From the NCBI RefSeq assembly GCF_018691265.1, contig NW_024881296.1:2081779-2145778 (forward strand): a stretch of DNA of 64,000 nucleotides, in the 5' to 3' direction. Below, one piece after another: positions 23,633-35,099 of the stretch. Position numbers and translations under genes: made by a program. Source of the DNA: Tyto alba (lineage: Eukaryota; Chordata; Aves; Strigiformes; Tytonidae). The stretch's first letter is position 1; every line of letters starts with the position of its first letter. The notes beneath the pieces are model-generated. The model was not told the origin of the DNA. It did no database searches and saw only the letters and a program-made list of their open reading frames with translations.

Positions 23633-24879
23633 TTTGGTGCTATTGTCTATGGTATTGAAAAGTATGTCATGCAGAATATTTACTTTTTGTTGGGATATCT
23701 GAGTGTGCAAATGTTTACGGTTTCATTTACCAGGCAAAAACATTCTTGGCTTTTGGCAATCTGAGCTGGTCTATGGTTTCTGTGAACGCCTGGATGTGGT
23801 TCTTCCTGGGGTTTTATGGGTTACTCAAATCATGTCCCATTATACAGGTAATTTGTGTACTGTGAAGATGGTTTGTGTGAGGGATACGTATGCAAAAGGA
23901 GTACAAGACTGAGGACTTCCTGCCATGCGTTAGAAACACTGACCAAAACCATTTGCACTTTGATATTTAAATCAGACTTCTAAAATCCATGCTCAAAGAC
24001 ATATGCAAGTAGTTGATTTTTGGATCCCTTACAGTTTTTTCCCTCTTGCTTCTCTTATTTACAGTAGGTACTCAGCACCTCACATCTACAAAAATATCAG
24101 TTAAATTATTCAAGTGCTTAAAGATACGGTTGCCTGCCTGTGTTTGTTCAAATTTGAAAAAATGTTGCCTGCTTTTAAGTTTTATTTCTCTTTTCTCTCA
24201 ATGATAGTCTCTCTCTCTCTCCCCCAAACACTGATGGAAAAATGAAGATGTACAGATGGGCTGTTCATTTTCAGTCAGGTTGCTGTGTAAATATGGCATC
24301 AGGAAAAGAGGAGTGTTAGAAACACAGATGTACACAAGGCATCCCAACCATCATGTTTGGGCTGCCTCTGCATCACTCAAGAATGCATCATCCAGCCCAA
24401 AAAGAGTCGTATGAGGCCAAAGGGAAACGTAGCTAACAGAGAAAAAACTATTGGTAAATCACATGCCTTCCAACCTTGCACAACGGGATAAAATAAATAT
24501 GGATTAGTGCTGGGGTCAAAGTTTTTATTATGTGAAGTACTAGATGTACAAGTGCCTGAGTTTCTGATGCTAAAAAAAAGAGGTACTGATACTATAAATA
24601 CACACATGCAGGTGCATCTATAAGTATATACATAAAAAATATTTATCTATATATATTTATTTGGGGTTTTTTGTTTTGCCGATCTCCCTTCAACATGGTC
24701 CCAGCTAATTTCTCAGTCTCTGCAATGCAACTGCTAACAATTCAATCACCTTATAAACTTCTGCAGTGACTAACTCCGCATCTATGCTTTTGGCACACCA
24801 TGGTCAGAAGTTGTTTTAGCAACAGTGGTATGTAAAGCAGACGCACTATTTGTGAGGCTCAGAGCCCTTAAAAACCATT

Positions 24880-25080
24880 CCTTTCTCTCTGGGCTATCGA
24901 CATTCCTGAGCGCTCACGATGCAGCTGCTGAGCTGCTGGACAGCCCACATATGGCCGTGCGCTGAACAATAGCGACTCGTTGTTGTTCTTGTTATATGCA
25001 TCACCATATGTGTTTATTAGAAACAGCAATAAAATGATGACGGGCTTCTTCAGCTATCCCCGCTGCTTGGGGAAAAGAAA
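24880..25080. promoter_or_regulatory. Candidate enhancer with SOX, E-box and POU-like motif cluster
   Basis: In about 120 bp there is a palindromic CAGCTG E-box in GCAGCTGC (24921-24928), two CATATG E-boxes (24948-24953 and 25005-25010), a SOX site GAACAATAG (24964-24972), inverted SOX-like TTGTTGTT and CTTGTTAT words (24980-24995), and a POU-like TATGCAT. The sequence is unique and contains several CpGs, unlike its surroundings. This combination is typical of conserved neural or sensory enhancers. The cell type and target are not deducible. Confidence 0.45.
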
Positions 25081-25084
25081 AGTG

Positions 25085-28000
25085 AGGGAATAGGGAGGAT
25101 GAAATCAGAGGGTTCCCCCCAGCTCTGGGGGAGCTGGATGGTGAGGCAGTGCAGCCCCACTCTTTAGGGGAGCGTGGCTGTTTATTGGTGATATTGCCAA
25201 ATTAATACTGTTCCTATAAAAGGACACCAAGCCTGAAGTCCCCTCCCATTCCCTTTTGTTAGAGAATTTTTGGAAACCTGCAAAAATAATCCTGAAATTG
25301 TTGGTGCCCAAAGTCCTGTTCCACCAGGGCTCATCTGCGTACAGCCTGCCTTGAGTCACGGTTGAGAAACCTCCCAGCATTTCCAGGAGCTTTGGATCAG
25401 GACCACGCTTGACATGTACTTCCATCACAAGCAGAACCAGCTAGTGTGAGATCACCTTCAGCACTGGGCTGCCTTGAAATAACTTCCAAATTACAGAAAT
25501 TTGGGCTGGGGACTCAGTGATTTTTAGATGGAGGTGCTGAGGTGGGCATCAAGAGCTCCAGAGAAACACAGAAATGATTTCGAGCTGTTTCACCATCAGA
25601 GTAAAAACAACGGAGAAATGAGTCCCAGGGAAATGAGTTGTTCAAAGTTGAAAGAGGAGATTAACTAAAATAGTCAAATTGAACATGTAAATCCTCATGC
25701 GCTCCAAATTCTGTATCATTTCCCTTCACTTCCATGATATGTATTTTTTCGTGTTCAAATCTTGATTTTTCTTGATAATGAATAGTTTTTCCAACTTGCT
25801 GGTTTTTTTTGTGACCAAAATAACAAACCTTAGCCACTGTAAAAAAAAAGACCCACAACCAAAATCAGTTTCAAAAATGAGTTTGCAATGCTGAGTTGTA
25901 TTGGTTTTACTGAGACCTTTCAACTGTGGTAAGAATGCCATTTCTACTCTTACTTCACTTCTTTTTTACTTCCTACCCATAAAAGTAAACAATTCAAGAA
26001 GATGTTTTACATCTTTGAAAAGTTCCCAAAACAGGATTTTCCACTGAGGCTGCAACTCCCTTGGCTTGCATTTTCTTTTCTTCTTTTTTTTTTTTTTTTT
26101 TGGTAGTACAAATCAATTTTGTGACTACACTGAAGCTGCAATGCTAAATTATCTTATCTTTAATTATATTGCTAACAGAATAAATTATACAGCCATTTAA
26201 ACCTCAGTAAAGTCCCTGCCTTGTTCCCCCATCTGCATATAAGCTACTTTTTACAGGCTATTGTTTTCTCCCCACAAAAATCCAAACTGCCTTTTTTTTG
26301 AATGCATGAACCCATCTACTACTTCTCCAGTTATCAGCTTGGAAATGTTATTGTATTGCTTTCACGCAGTTTGATAACTTTGTCTTGAATGGATCTTTGT
26401 CTTGGCTTATTTTGTCAGAAGAAGTTGTTTTTCAACAAGCACCTTTAATTCTGTTTCCTTTCAGTTATTGTCTCCTGAAATACCAACACATGGGTTAAAA
26501 ATAATCTGTTTATACCTTCTGAAAGGCAACAGTGAATCAGGTAATTTATGGTACTTCTTATTTATTATCAGTAATCCCTGTCCCACACCCACAAAAGACA
26601 ATAAGGGCTTTGCCATTGAGTGAAATAAAAGCAGGATGAGACCATATGGTTCTTGTTAAACGAGCTTCATCTTCCTATTGTTAATGCTTATCTCCAAAAT
26701 AAAGTATTTCTGCAGAAAGCATATTCCCATAGCATGTTCTCTTTCCAATGACCAGCTGGTTGCCAGTTTGCTATTTGCACTGCAGTAGACCACTTTCATC
26801 TATTTCTATTCCAGTCCAAGAACACCATTTGTACATTGTCCAACTTGGAAATGTTAATCTGACACCATTGGTCACGGGCCTTTTAACTTCAAGTGGCAAA
26901 CTTCCAGCTAGCTGCCAGTTGAGTATTTACACTGGAATCTTTCTTAGCCCAGAAATAAACTATTTGTTCACCATAAACATCATCAATGCCAATAATTTCT
27001 GTAACATACATGTAGGAAGGTACAGCCCACTGCACTTTGCTGTTGGCTTCTCAATAACCTCCTAAGTAGCTCCTTGGGGAGATGCTGCTTGTCTTGAGCC
27101 AAGATAAATGCATCTATTTTCCTCTCCATGCAAGTGCATAACTTTTATTTACATTCATGGGCGTTACACAGGCATACTGAAAGGCAAGAAGAGGGACCAA
27201 AATTAGGATGGTTGGGCAGGAGTCTGACAGCTTCTCCGGAGACCCAGGACTGCTCGTAAAGGCCCAAACACCAGGAAAACCCTAATGCAAAAATATCCAG
27301 TTGCTTTGGCATCGTCCGCAGCTCCCCATGCGCAGCCACAAGCACAGTGTTTGGTACGCCCGCCAGGAAAGAGGCAACACTGGATGTACTTGAATGCAGC
27401 TTTTCAGAAAGCAGAGTGGTGTGAGTCCCATGGGATTTTGCTTAGCAGATCGCTATTACTTCCAGCAATACAATTTATGCTTCCTGAAAGAATATTATAC
27501 TTTGAGCTCTTTTCAATGAAATAGACTGAGGGGGAAAAAAAAAAAAAAGTTATGCTGGGTTCTGCGATTTAACTTAAGGAATGTTATGCAGTGGCAAGGG
27601 TGTGTTTCATGTACTTTGTTTGACTCTGTTAAAATAAAACATTTCCTTTTTACATATTCCTGCGGTGACCTGCGGATGGGAGAGGCCAAAGAAAGACTTT
27701 AGTGAATTCAAAATGTAAACTTCAGGAATGGAAACCCCCTCTTTTAAAGAAAAAAGAATAGTAACAATGATGCCCCATTCTCCCTCTTGTTTTTCCTTTT
27801 CAGTCAGATAACATACTGGTTGCCTTCTGTGTTACCATGGTTGCTCCAAGGGAAAAAATAAAATATCAGGTTACAAGAGAACTGACCCTACAGAAGTACT
27901 ATAGCAAAAACTTGGAGGACCATTTGGGATGTTCAGCTGATCTTATTATGTATGGACTCCTTAGCACCTACCGGTGCACTTAGTTCAGCATTCCCATCCA

Positions 28001-29195
28001 CCTGCACCTCACAACCACCAGGAAAATGCCGGTCAAAATGCAAATACCAGCCAGCACGAAAATCTGGATCCTGAAAATGCACATCATATGAGCCAAGAGA
28101 AGGTGTGCCTCCCACATCAGGCTGGACATCAGGACTTGATGAATGCCCCAATCAAACCAGGATGCTGTCCAGGCACAAACTGTGGGGAACAGCAGCTCGT
28201 AGCATCCTGCTCCCCTATGGACAGCAATTCTTGAGCAAAGCCCAGCAACTTAATTTGCAGGTTTAAACCATCTGCCCTGGCTTTGCACTGGAAGAAAGCA
28301 ACGTTTGCATTGTCAGTGAGTGAACACCTGAGTTTTGGTGGTCCTTGCTGACCTGTCTAGGCAATGAAGTACCCAAACAGCAGCTGCACATGCTCCCCCC
28401 AAGCCTCTCAGGTGCTCCTCCAGAATCCAACTTGCAACAGGGAACATTTTCAGTGTCAGAGACAAGACTTACAGAGACATGTGATTTGGAATCTGAAAGA
28501 CTCAGATGAGTAAAAAAATTCCCCTTTGCTCGTAGAAGTTGGGTAAAATGTGAATTTCATATCCACCTACAGTGACTGACAGAATGATGATAAGAGGCAC
28601 GCACTGTTGCTGGATACCCCAGTACCTTGGGCAAAAAGCAGCTGTACTGTGAAACCCAGGGCTTCTTACTCCAGTGCTGCAGCTCATTTGCTCCTGCAGT
28701 CAATGGGATTTCTACATAAAACATAACAATTTTAATTCTGACCTTTGCTAACTTCCCACTGCTTAATTTTTTTACACCCTCAGCATTCCTTCATCTTGGG
28801 AGTATGAAATATAAACAAACATGTAACCATCTACCACGCACCAAACTTTTGATAAACATACATTTTTCTTACCTCACCTAGGGCTCCTCTTGCAATAGAA
28901 TGAAGGCAAACAAAATATTTTGACTTCTCAAAACACATTCTCTTTTCCAGGAGGGCAAATAAATAGACCTGACATAAAATAATGTCATAACAATCAGCAA
29001 CTACAACTCAATTCTCGCTGCTGTAACTTGAAACTTGTAAGAGAAGGTTAAAGTAACTCAAGTCTCAATTCCTGGCCTCTAAAAAAGCATCCATACCTTT
29101 TGTGTTGGGTTTTTCTGTACGGCTAATATTATTTGGGGCAACATCTGAGCTAGGTAAAAGAGCAAAGTATTTCCCCAAAATGCTTGAGGCAATTT
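25085..29195. other. Gene-free unique sequence
   Basis: No gene is supported. A T18 run lies at 26084-26101. A 107-codon minus frame (25105-25428) and frames at 27930-28235 on both strands lack recognisable domains or splice context. Within the latter, a minus-strand frame encodes one hydrophobic stretch of about 20 residues, but nothing extends it. The phrase CAGTCAATGGGATTTCT near 28698-28714 recalls old sauropsid repeats but is too short to call. Confidence 0.5.
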
Positions 29196-29199
29196 GACA

Positions 29200-29470
29200 A
29201 TTGGAAATTGGTCTCATTGACTACAGCCAAGCAGAAGAAACTGGAGCAGGCAGAACTGCAGAACAAGGAAGGGCACTTGGACTTCAAGGGAAGAAGATAA
29301 GCCCCCTTCAGAAGAAATACAGTTACAAGGGGAAAACTAGGAGTCTGCAAAAGGGTAACGGGCCTGAGAAGAGCAAAGAGGAGTCTGTGGAAGAACCCCA
29401 GGCTGCCTGGAAAAAAGTTGGACCTGGAGCTAATCTTTCTGCTGGTTTATTTTTTTCCCTCTGTTTGTTT
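29200..29470 (+). repeat. Possible ancient unclassified repeat
   Basis: A purine-rich stretch ending in GGAAGAACCCCAGGCTGCCT (29389-29408) and a following GGAAAAAAGTTGGACCTGG phrase recalls a family of repeats in turtle genomes, but I cannot name it or define ends. The open frame across it (97 codons from 29201) is rich in Lys, Gln and Glu because of the purine bias, and I do not consider it a gene. Confidence 0.25.
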
Positions 29471-32335
29471 ATTTGCTGCAAGTCAGATTTTTGAGCAATT
29501 AGTAAAATATCATGCAAATATTCCCTGTGTGACTGCACATGAATAACTTTAATTTCACTAAACATTTGTCTCATCATTCCGAAATACATCTGCTGTTTGC
29601 ATTAAGATAATCTGCTAAAATATTGGGAAGTAAATTACATTTTTTATAAGATATTTATGAAACAACTTCTTATTTGTATATTAAATATCTCTTGACTATC
29701 ACGGCCTGGTTTTCTGGCTGATGCCTGCCTTCCCCAGGAGTATCTGTGCCCTGTTTCAATTACAGACTGGGCTGAGTACCATCTTGTGGAAAAGCTCCAA
29801 CTGGCTGGGTATGGCTCAGCATACACTCGTAACAGGCTGAGGGAATAGTACCAGATCTGCCAGCTGCCTACAACAAAAAAATAAAAAACCCAAACCTCAA
29901 ACAAAATACAAGGTTGCACATGTGCATAATTCACATGGTATTTGCAGAAATTCTGTCGGGACACCACATCAGCGCGTGTCGCTCAGTTTGGACAGGGAGC
30001 TGCAACAAATGTCCCTATGGAGAGACAACGATAAGGCTTGGAGGCTGCTCACAGGCCCCAGTTGTGACCACACACCACACCAGGAAGCAAATTAAAAGCA
30101 TTTTTGACTGTTTTGTCTTCTCAGGGTTGTCCCATTCTCTTTGCATGCAGAGACGTCCTAAGGCATTGGGGGAAGATACGTTGGTTAATATTGCCACAGA
30201 ACAGATGAGTTCATGTGTAGCTCTGTTTTCATCTTTTCAAAGGAGATGTGGAAAATCAGGTAATTTTTCATTTTCCAGTGCTGATGTTTGGGGCAGGTCT
30301 GGTAATGATAACCTTAAGGGCTGCACCCTGTGGGAGACAGACAGGGTGACTGGGGAAGGTGGATGATGGAAAGCAAACAGATTTATGTGCTGGAGGATGT
30401 TGCTGCTGTACAGTCAGGGACATAGCTGCACTAGCTTCAAGCATGGGTAGATAGAGCTGTGGGAGCTCAGGGTGGGAAATGAACCCCGCCTGAGATGCAG
30501 GTAAATCCTAGATCACTTCCATAGCTTGCTCTAGAAAGGATCTGCACTGCTGGCAGCACCCAAACCACTTCAGTTAAAGTTAGCCTGTGTGTGACTGCTT
30601 GAGCTCTAGCCACGTGAGCATGGACACATTTGTAATATTAAAGGTTATGTCTAGGTCCCCCTTAAAAGTCAGCCTAGAGTGCTGAGGAGTTGCCACGGCC
30701 CCACAGGCAAGTTGTAGCTGAACTGTGTAGGGTCTATGAAGCCACTGAGGATTTTATAAACCCTTCAACCTTCTCTGACTACCTGAGTCCTTGTGTCATT
30801 TCACAGCTAAGCACTGGCTGCAGATTTATTGTCTGGACACACAGCATCTCTGGCTTGGAGGGTTTTGAGTGTTCAGTCCAGAGATACTGGTGGTGGAGTC
30901 TGAGTGTGCAAATTAGGTACTTCTGAGCTACCTCACTCAGAGTGTCACCTTAGTGATTAGCATGCTCTCACTTTACATTCCATGCAAAGCTGCTCTGCCC
31001 CTAGTCCACAGGTTAAAACTGAATGCCCATTTTAAAAGTGAATGGGGTGAAATAAGAAGAAAAGGGAAGAAGATGAAGCCTGAGGCACCAGGGTTTGCAT
31101 TTAGGTGATCTAAATTCAGGATGAAGTCTGGGAAAGAGACAAGGAGATTGAAACACTTTAATGCACCATCTTAACCCACAGATCCCTCTCTGGTTTGGTA
31201 TTAACATTAACTACATGGAGTCCAGCTTAAAAAAATAATAAAAGAGTGGTATAAGCTGCCTCACCTTCCTCTTGCTTGTGCCCCGTGCAGTGCCCGTACA
31301 GCTGCTTGCACGGCCACACACTGCATTGGTCCAGGGTCCCTCAAACTGATGCAACAGAGTGGGGAAGCAAGTAGGGGTGGATTTCAGCACGGATCAGTTC
31401 CTTGATGCTCACAGCAAAATAACGAACAGCCTGGGCCGGAGCGGCTGGGTTCTGGCTGCCCCGCTGAGGTATATCGGTACCCACGTGCCACACCAAGCCC
31501 TGCCTGCTGTCCCAGCTTCATGGAGCCAAGGGCTCTGGCAGGGACCACACCAGCAATTGTGCAACCCCGCTGCTCAGCCGCAGATTTCCTCTGGCACCAG
31601 CAGCACAATAGCGGGCCTGTTGGTAAACAGGAATTGCTTCCCCACCACAATAGGGCTTGGGATGAAATCATTCCCTGATACCAGGCAGCCTCAACGTGCC
31701 TCCTCTGCTCCCCACCCCAGTTTAGATGGTAGCGCCTTCCTGCTCCCTGTGGGCCTTGAGTCCTTCATAAAATGACAACACAATAAAACAAAATAATAAT
31801 GGACTCCATATAAGGCTTGATGTCTTCATTGCTCCTTAGAAAAAGTGCCAAGGGAGCTTCGCCTGAATACAGGCAGCAGGTTCCCAGCATCGGCAAGGAT
31901 TTTTTAAGAGGAGGAAAGGACATTGTTCAAGCTCCGGATGCCAGTATCCATCTCACCCATCCTCAGCTATGCACCTCCAGCAGAAGGAAACAGGTAGTTA
32001 TGGGAGATGAATCTCTGGGTCTGGTAGATACATATGGAGTTTAAGCTCACCTTAAGTGTCTAAGGGCTGTCTGGGAAGGGGGATGATTGCTGATGGACCC
32101 ACCAGGGAGGCTTTGGCCGGGGCTGGCCTGATCCCAGCATCCCCCTTCCCGGCAGCATCAGGGACTGTCAGGCTCTCGCAGAACATTTTGTGGTCGGGGT
32201 AATTGCATTGTGTTGTCTTAAAACTGCTGAGGCGTGGCCTTAAATAAAACCAGACCCCCGGCCTCACTCCAAGCACAGCAGCCCCCAGCTTCCTGTACAC
32301 GCAATCTGACGCATGGCCCTGTCCAGTCTCCCTAC
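29471..32335. other. Gene-free unique sequence
   Basis: I see nothing distinctive: no long homopolymers, no repeat signature and no coding frame with a domain. Frames of 138-150 codons (plus strand 29914-30366 and 31359-31775) have no recognisable motif and no supporting splice or start context. Confidence 0.5.
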
Positions 32336-32344
32336 CCTGCTCTC

Positions 32345-32480
32345 ATTTCAGTTGCATGGTTGTATTAATTAATTTGTAATTGCATAGGGGAAAAAAAAGA
32401 TAAACACATAATTCAGGACAAATACATACATGTCATGAATATATACACACACACACACACAGTGCCAGTCTCTCTCTCTC
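32345..32480. promoter_or_regulatory. Homeodomain-like site cluster next to an (AC)n repeat
   Basis: TATTAATTAATTTGTAATTG (32363-32382), directly followed by CAT, holds a TTAATTAA palindrome and a TAATTGCAT POU/homeodomain-like site, preceded by GTTGCAT. An (AC)n microsatellite of 17 bp (32445-32461) lies just downstream. Regulatory use is inferred from motifs only. Confidence 0.3.
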
Positions 32481-32484
32481 ATAT

Positions 32485-34075
32485 CTGTATTTTATGGTCA
32501 ATGGTGTCCTAGAACCCAAATGCACCATTTAATTATTTGTGCTGGGAGTGCCAAAGGAACCTACCATTTATTTATACAGTTAAATCAGCTGCAGATGTGT
32601 GTGCGCTTTTCCCTTCGTCCTTTCTTTCCTTCAGTGTTGGCATTTCTGACATCTCCAGCGTTCTTTTCATCTCTCTCATTTAGTGAGGGCATCTAAAAAG
32701 TATCGGGAAATAACTTGCTGCTCCCTCCCCAGTCCTGTCTGCAGGGGCAGACATCACACATCGCTCTCGTAGGGCTGTGCTTTTATCCTGCCCCAAAGCA
32801 AGGGCTTGACAAATTGAGATTTAAGCACCAGAAATTGAGGGGAAAGGGAAAGTTTTGTGCACCACATGGGCCCATGAGAGCTCCACTGGCAAAGGGAGCA
32901 TTGCAGCTGAGACCACACAGCTCACTGCACCCGGGGCACGCACTGGAGGAGCTTCCCATGGGGAAGGAGAATCACGTTGTTTCCTGAGAAGCCCAGCATA
33001 ATTTTGGTTCCTATTAACAAGCTTCGCCTCTACAGTTTTTGAGCCTGTAAGCCATAAGAAGTGACCTCAGCTTTACATTTTTCAGGGTAGGGAGTGTATG
33101 GAGCATCTGCCTTGGAGGGCTCTGCCCAGTCTCTTGCTGTGACTTGCTTGCATCAGCCTTGTTTGGTGGTTTGGATTTATCCCCATGAAAACCAGGTTCC
33201 GTGTTAGCTTTCAGCATTAGGCAGGTGACACAGCTGAAGTCAGAGATGCCCGTTTGATTTTCAGAATCACTATCAAATTTTTCATTATTTTTTTCCCCTG
33301 TTATCATGTTTCTTTTATTGAGTGAAATTCAGAGGAGCAGGGCACCAGCCACCCCTAGCAACATGCCAACGATTGCCAGCAGAAATCAGAACAAATATTG
33401 CTCTACCCCTTTTGGCAGAAGGAGGAAATCTCTTTCTGCTTTACCTGGAAGACAGTCATCAAGGCTTAGTAGCCCCAGGAACCAACTCAATGCTGCAGCC
33501 AGAAAATGCACTTCAGGTTCTTTTGGCAGGAGACTGGTGTTTCGTAATATCACTCTGGGTGCTTAAATGATGTGATAATAAGTGTATTAGAAGCATTTAG
33601 AAGATAAGACCATTAGCAAATGATGATTCATTTTTAAACTTTCAAAGGTAGCTAAAGCTGATGTTCAGATGTTGAAGCCCCACTCACTTCCAGAGAGCTG
33701 TCAGGTGAGCGATGCTGTGGGTGTCGGGTGCCAGCTGCGCCCCTGGGGCTGATCCTGACAGCCACTACCACCCCACCGAGGCAGCCTGGCCACTTTTTAA
33801 AGCCAAAGACCATCACTCCAAGGACATTTCCAAGTACCAATTGCAGAAATCCTCTTGGGGAAGCCGGTCACAATACTGCTGAGGCAGTTTTTTTAATTTC
33901 ACCCATATATGAGAATAACTGGGTTGCTCTGACTTGCTTTGTAGCAATTATCCACTATGAACATCATATAAGCTGGCTCATCCTGTATCATCTGAAAGGT
34001 ACAATACCTAAAAAACTGTTTCATATATACATTTGGACATATGCAAAACCCCAAGATGTACTTAAATATGTAGAT
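32485..34075. other. Gene-free unique sequence
   Basis: No gene, long tract or recognisable repeat. Open frames are at most 130 codons without domains. Confidence 0.5.
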
Positions 34076-34079
34076 TTAT

Positions 34080-34320
34080 TGTATTTTGTTATGTATCTAC
34101 ATTATATAGTTTTTTAAAATGTTTTATCTCATAAAAATGTATAGATGCCTAAGCATGTATGCATATGTATGTATGCAAACATAGGTATAGCACGTATACT
34201 CAATAATATGCAGTGTGCCTATAAATATATATGTACACATCTATGCACATAAGTATATACAGATTTATACACACACCTCTATATAGGTATGCATGTGTAT
34301 CTATCTGCCTATCTGTATGT
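34080..34320. repeat. AT-rich ATGT/TATA low-complexity stretch
   Basis: A degraded simple-sequence region of TATGTA, CATGTATG and TATATA words with no fixed period, similar in style to 6068-6352 but shorter and more diverged. Confidence 0.6.
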
Positions 34321-34859
34321 ACGGGCACATGCTGGGTGTTCGGATGACTGACTACCAGAACACAGCTCCAAGGCATGCTGAGCCCCACAATACAGGCTAC
34401 AAGGCTTCACAACAGCTCCCAGGCTAGACATGTAAGCAAGTCCACTTAGGCATAACAGCATTCTCCCTCTTACACATTATGAGCTGCTTTCATTAAAATT
34501 CAACACTTCTTTTAAGAGGCTTTTCTTGCAGCCACTCCTCACAAGCCCGGCTTCTCCCCTGCTCTCGGTAAAGTGATCCTCCTCTCTGCCTGGCCGCCAA
34601 CTCCTCCTGGGGCAAGGGCAGCATAACCAAACCAGATGTGGTTCACTGGTATAAAGCCCTGATCACTGGCTTTATTGCCACTGAGCTGGCATACCCAAAA
34701 GACCTGAAATATTTTAACATACTCTCTAAAATGACTTTTTATGTCTTATTCTCTAGCAGGCACATTGCAAACAGCATGCAGGTTCCCCAGCAGTTCACTG
34801 AGCCAGCTAAACAATATCTTTTTTTGTCAGTTTTGAATGTCTAAAGCAGCTTGTCTGAT

Positions 34860-35010
34860 AGCTGATGATGGCCTTGCTCTGCAGCGCTTTGGCACCTCCC
34901 CGGCGTGGCTGTGCTCGCTGAAGGGCTGTGCTCCGGCTGTGCGCCTTGCCGATGGGAAGAGCACCGGAGGCTGCCGGGGAAAGGGGCCCGGATCACAGCG
35001 CTGCAAGGCA
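34860..35010. other. Small GC/CpG-rich cluster
   Basis: A locally GC-rich stretch with about a dozen CpGs in 150 bp, in otherwise AT-rich DNA, just upstream of a G/A-rich stretch and an A23 run. It is too short for a standard CpG island and has no adjacent exon that I can support. Confidence 0.35.
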
Positions 35011-35074
35011 CCACAGTGCCATTTTGAGTTAAAATATTTATTCCTGACATTTTGCGAGAGGGGAAGGGGGAGGG

Positions 35075-35097
35075 AAAAAAAAAAAAAAAAAAAAAAA
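35075..35097. repeat. A23 homopolymer
   Basis: Twenty-three A residues after a GGGGAAGGGGGAGGG purine stretch. No retroposon body was recognised upstream. Confidence 0.9.
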
Positions 35098-35099
35098 GA

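Larger units (their letters stand above)
21256..24875. other. Gene-free block with T-rich simple repeats
   Basis: Besides the T21, TTTTG and interrupted T tracts, I see only ordinary unique DNA, a short (TC)n at about 24207-24220 and an AT-rich TATA-like stretch at 24620-24660. No gene is supported. Confidence 0.5.

Noticed and set aside
27933..28235. Frames on both strands, one minus-strand frame with a hydrophobic stretch of about 20 residues resembling a membrane segment
   Set aside because: I compared the hydrophobic stretch with claudin-like membrane segments, but the flanking residues do not follow and no second segment or exon structure exists.
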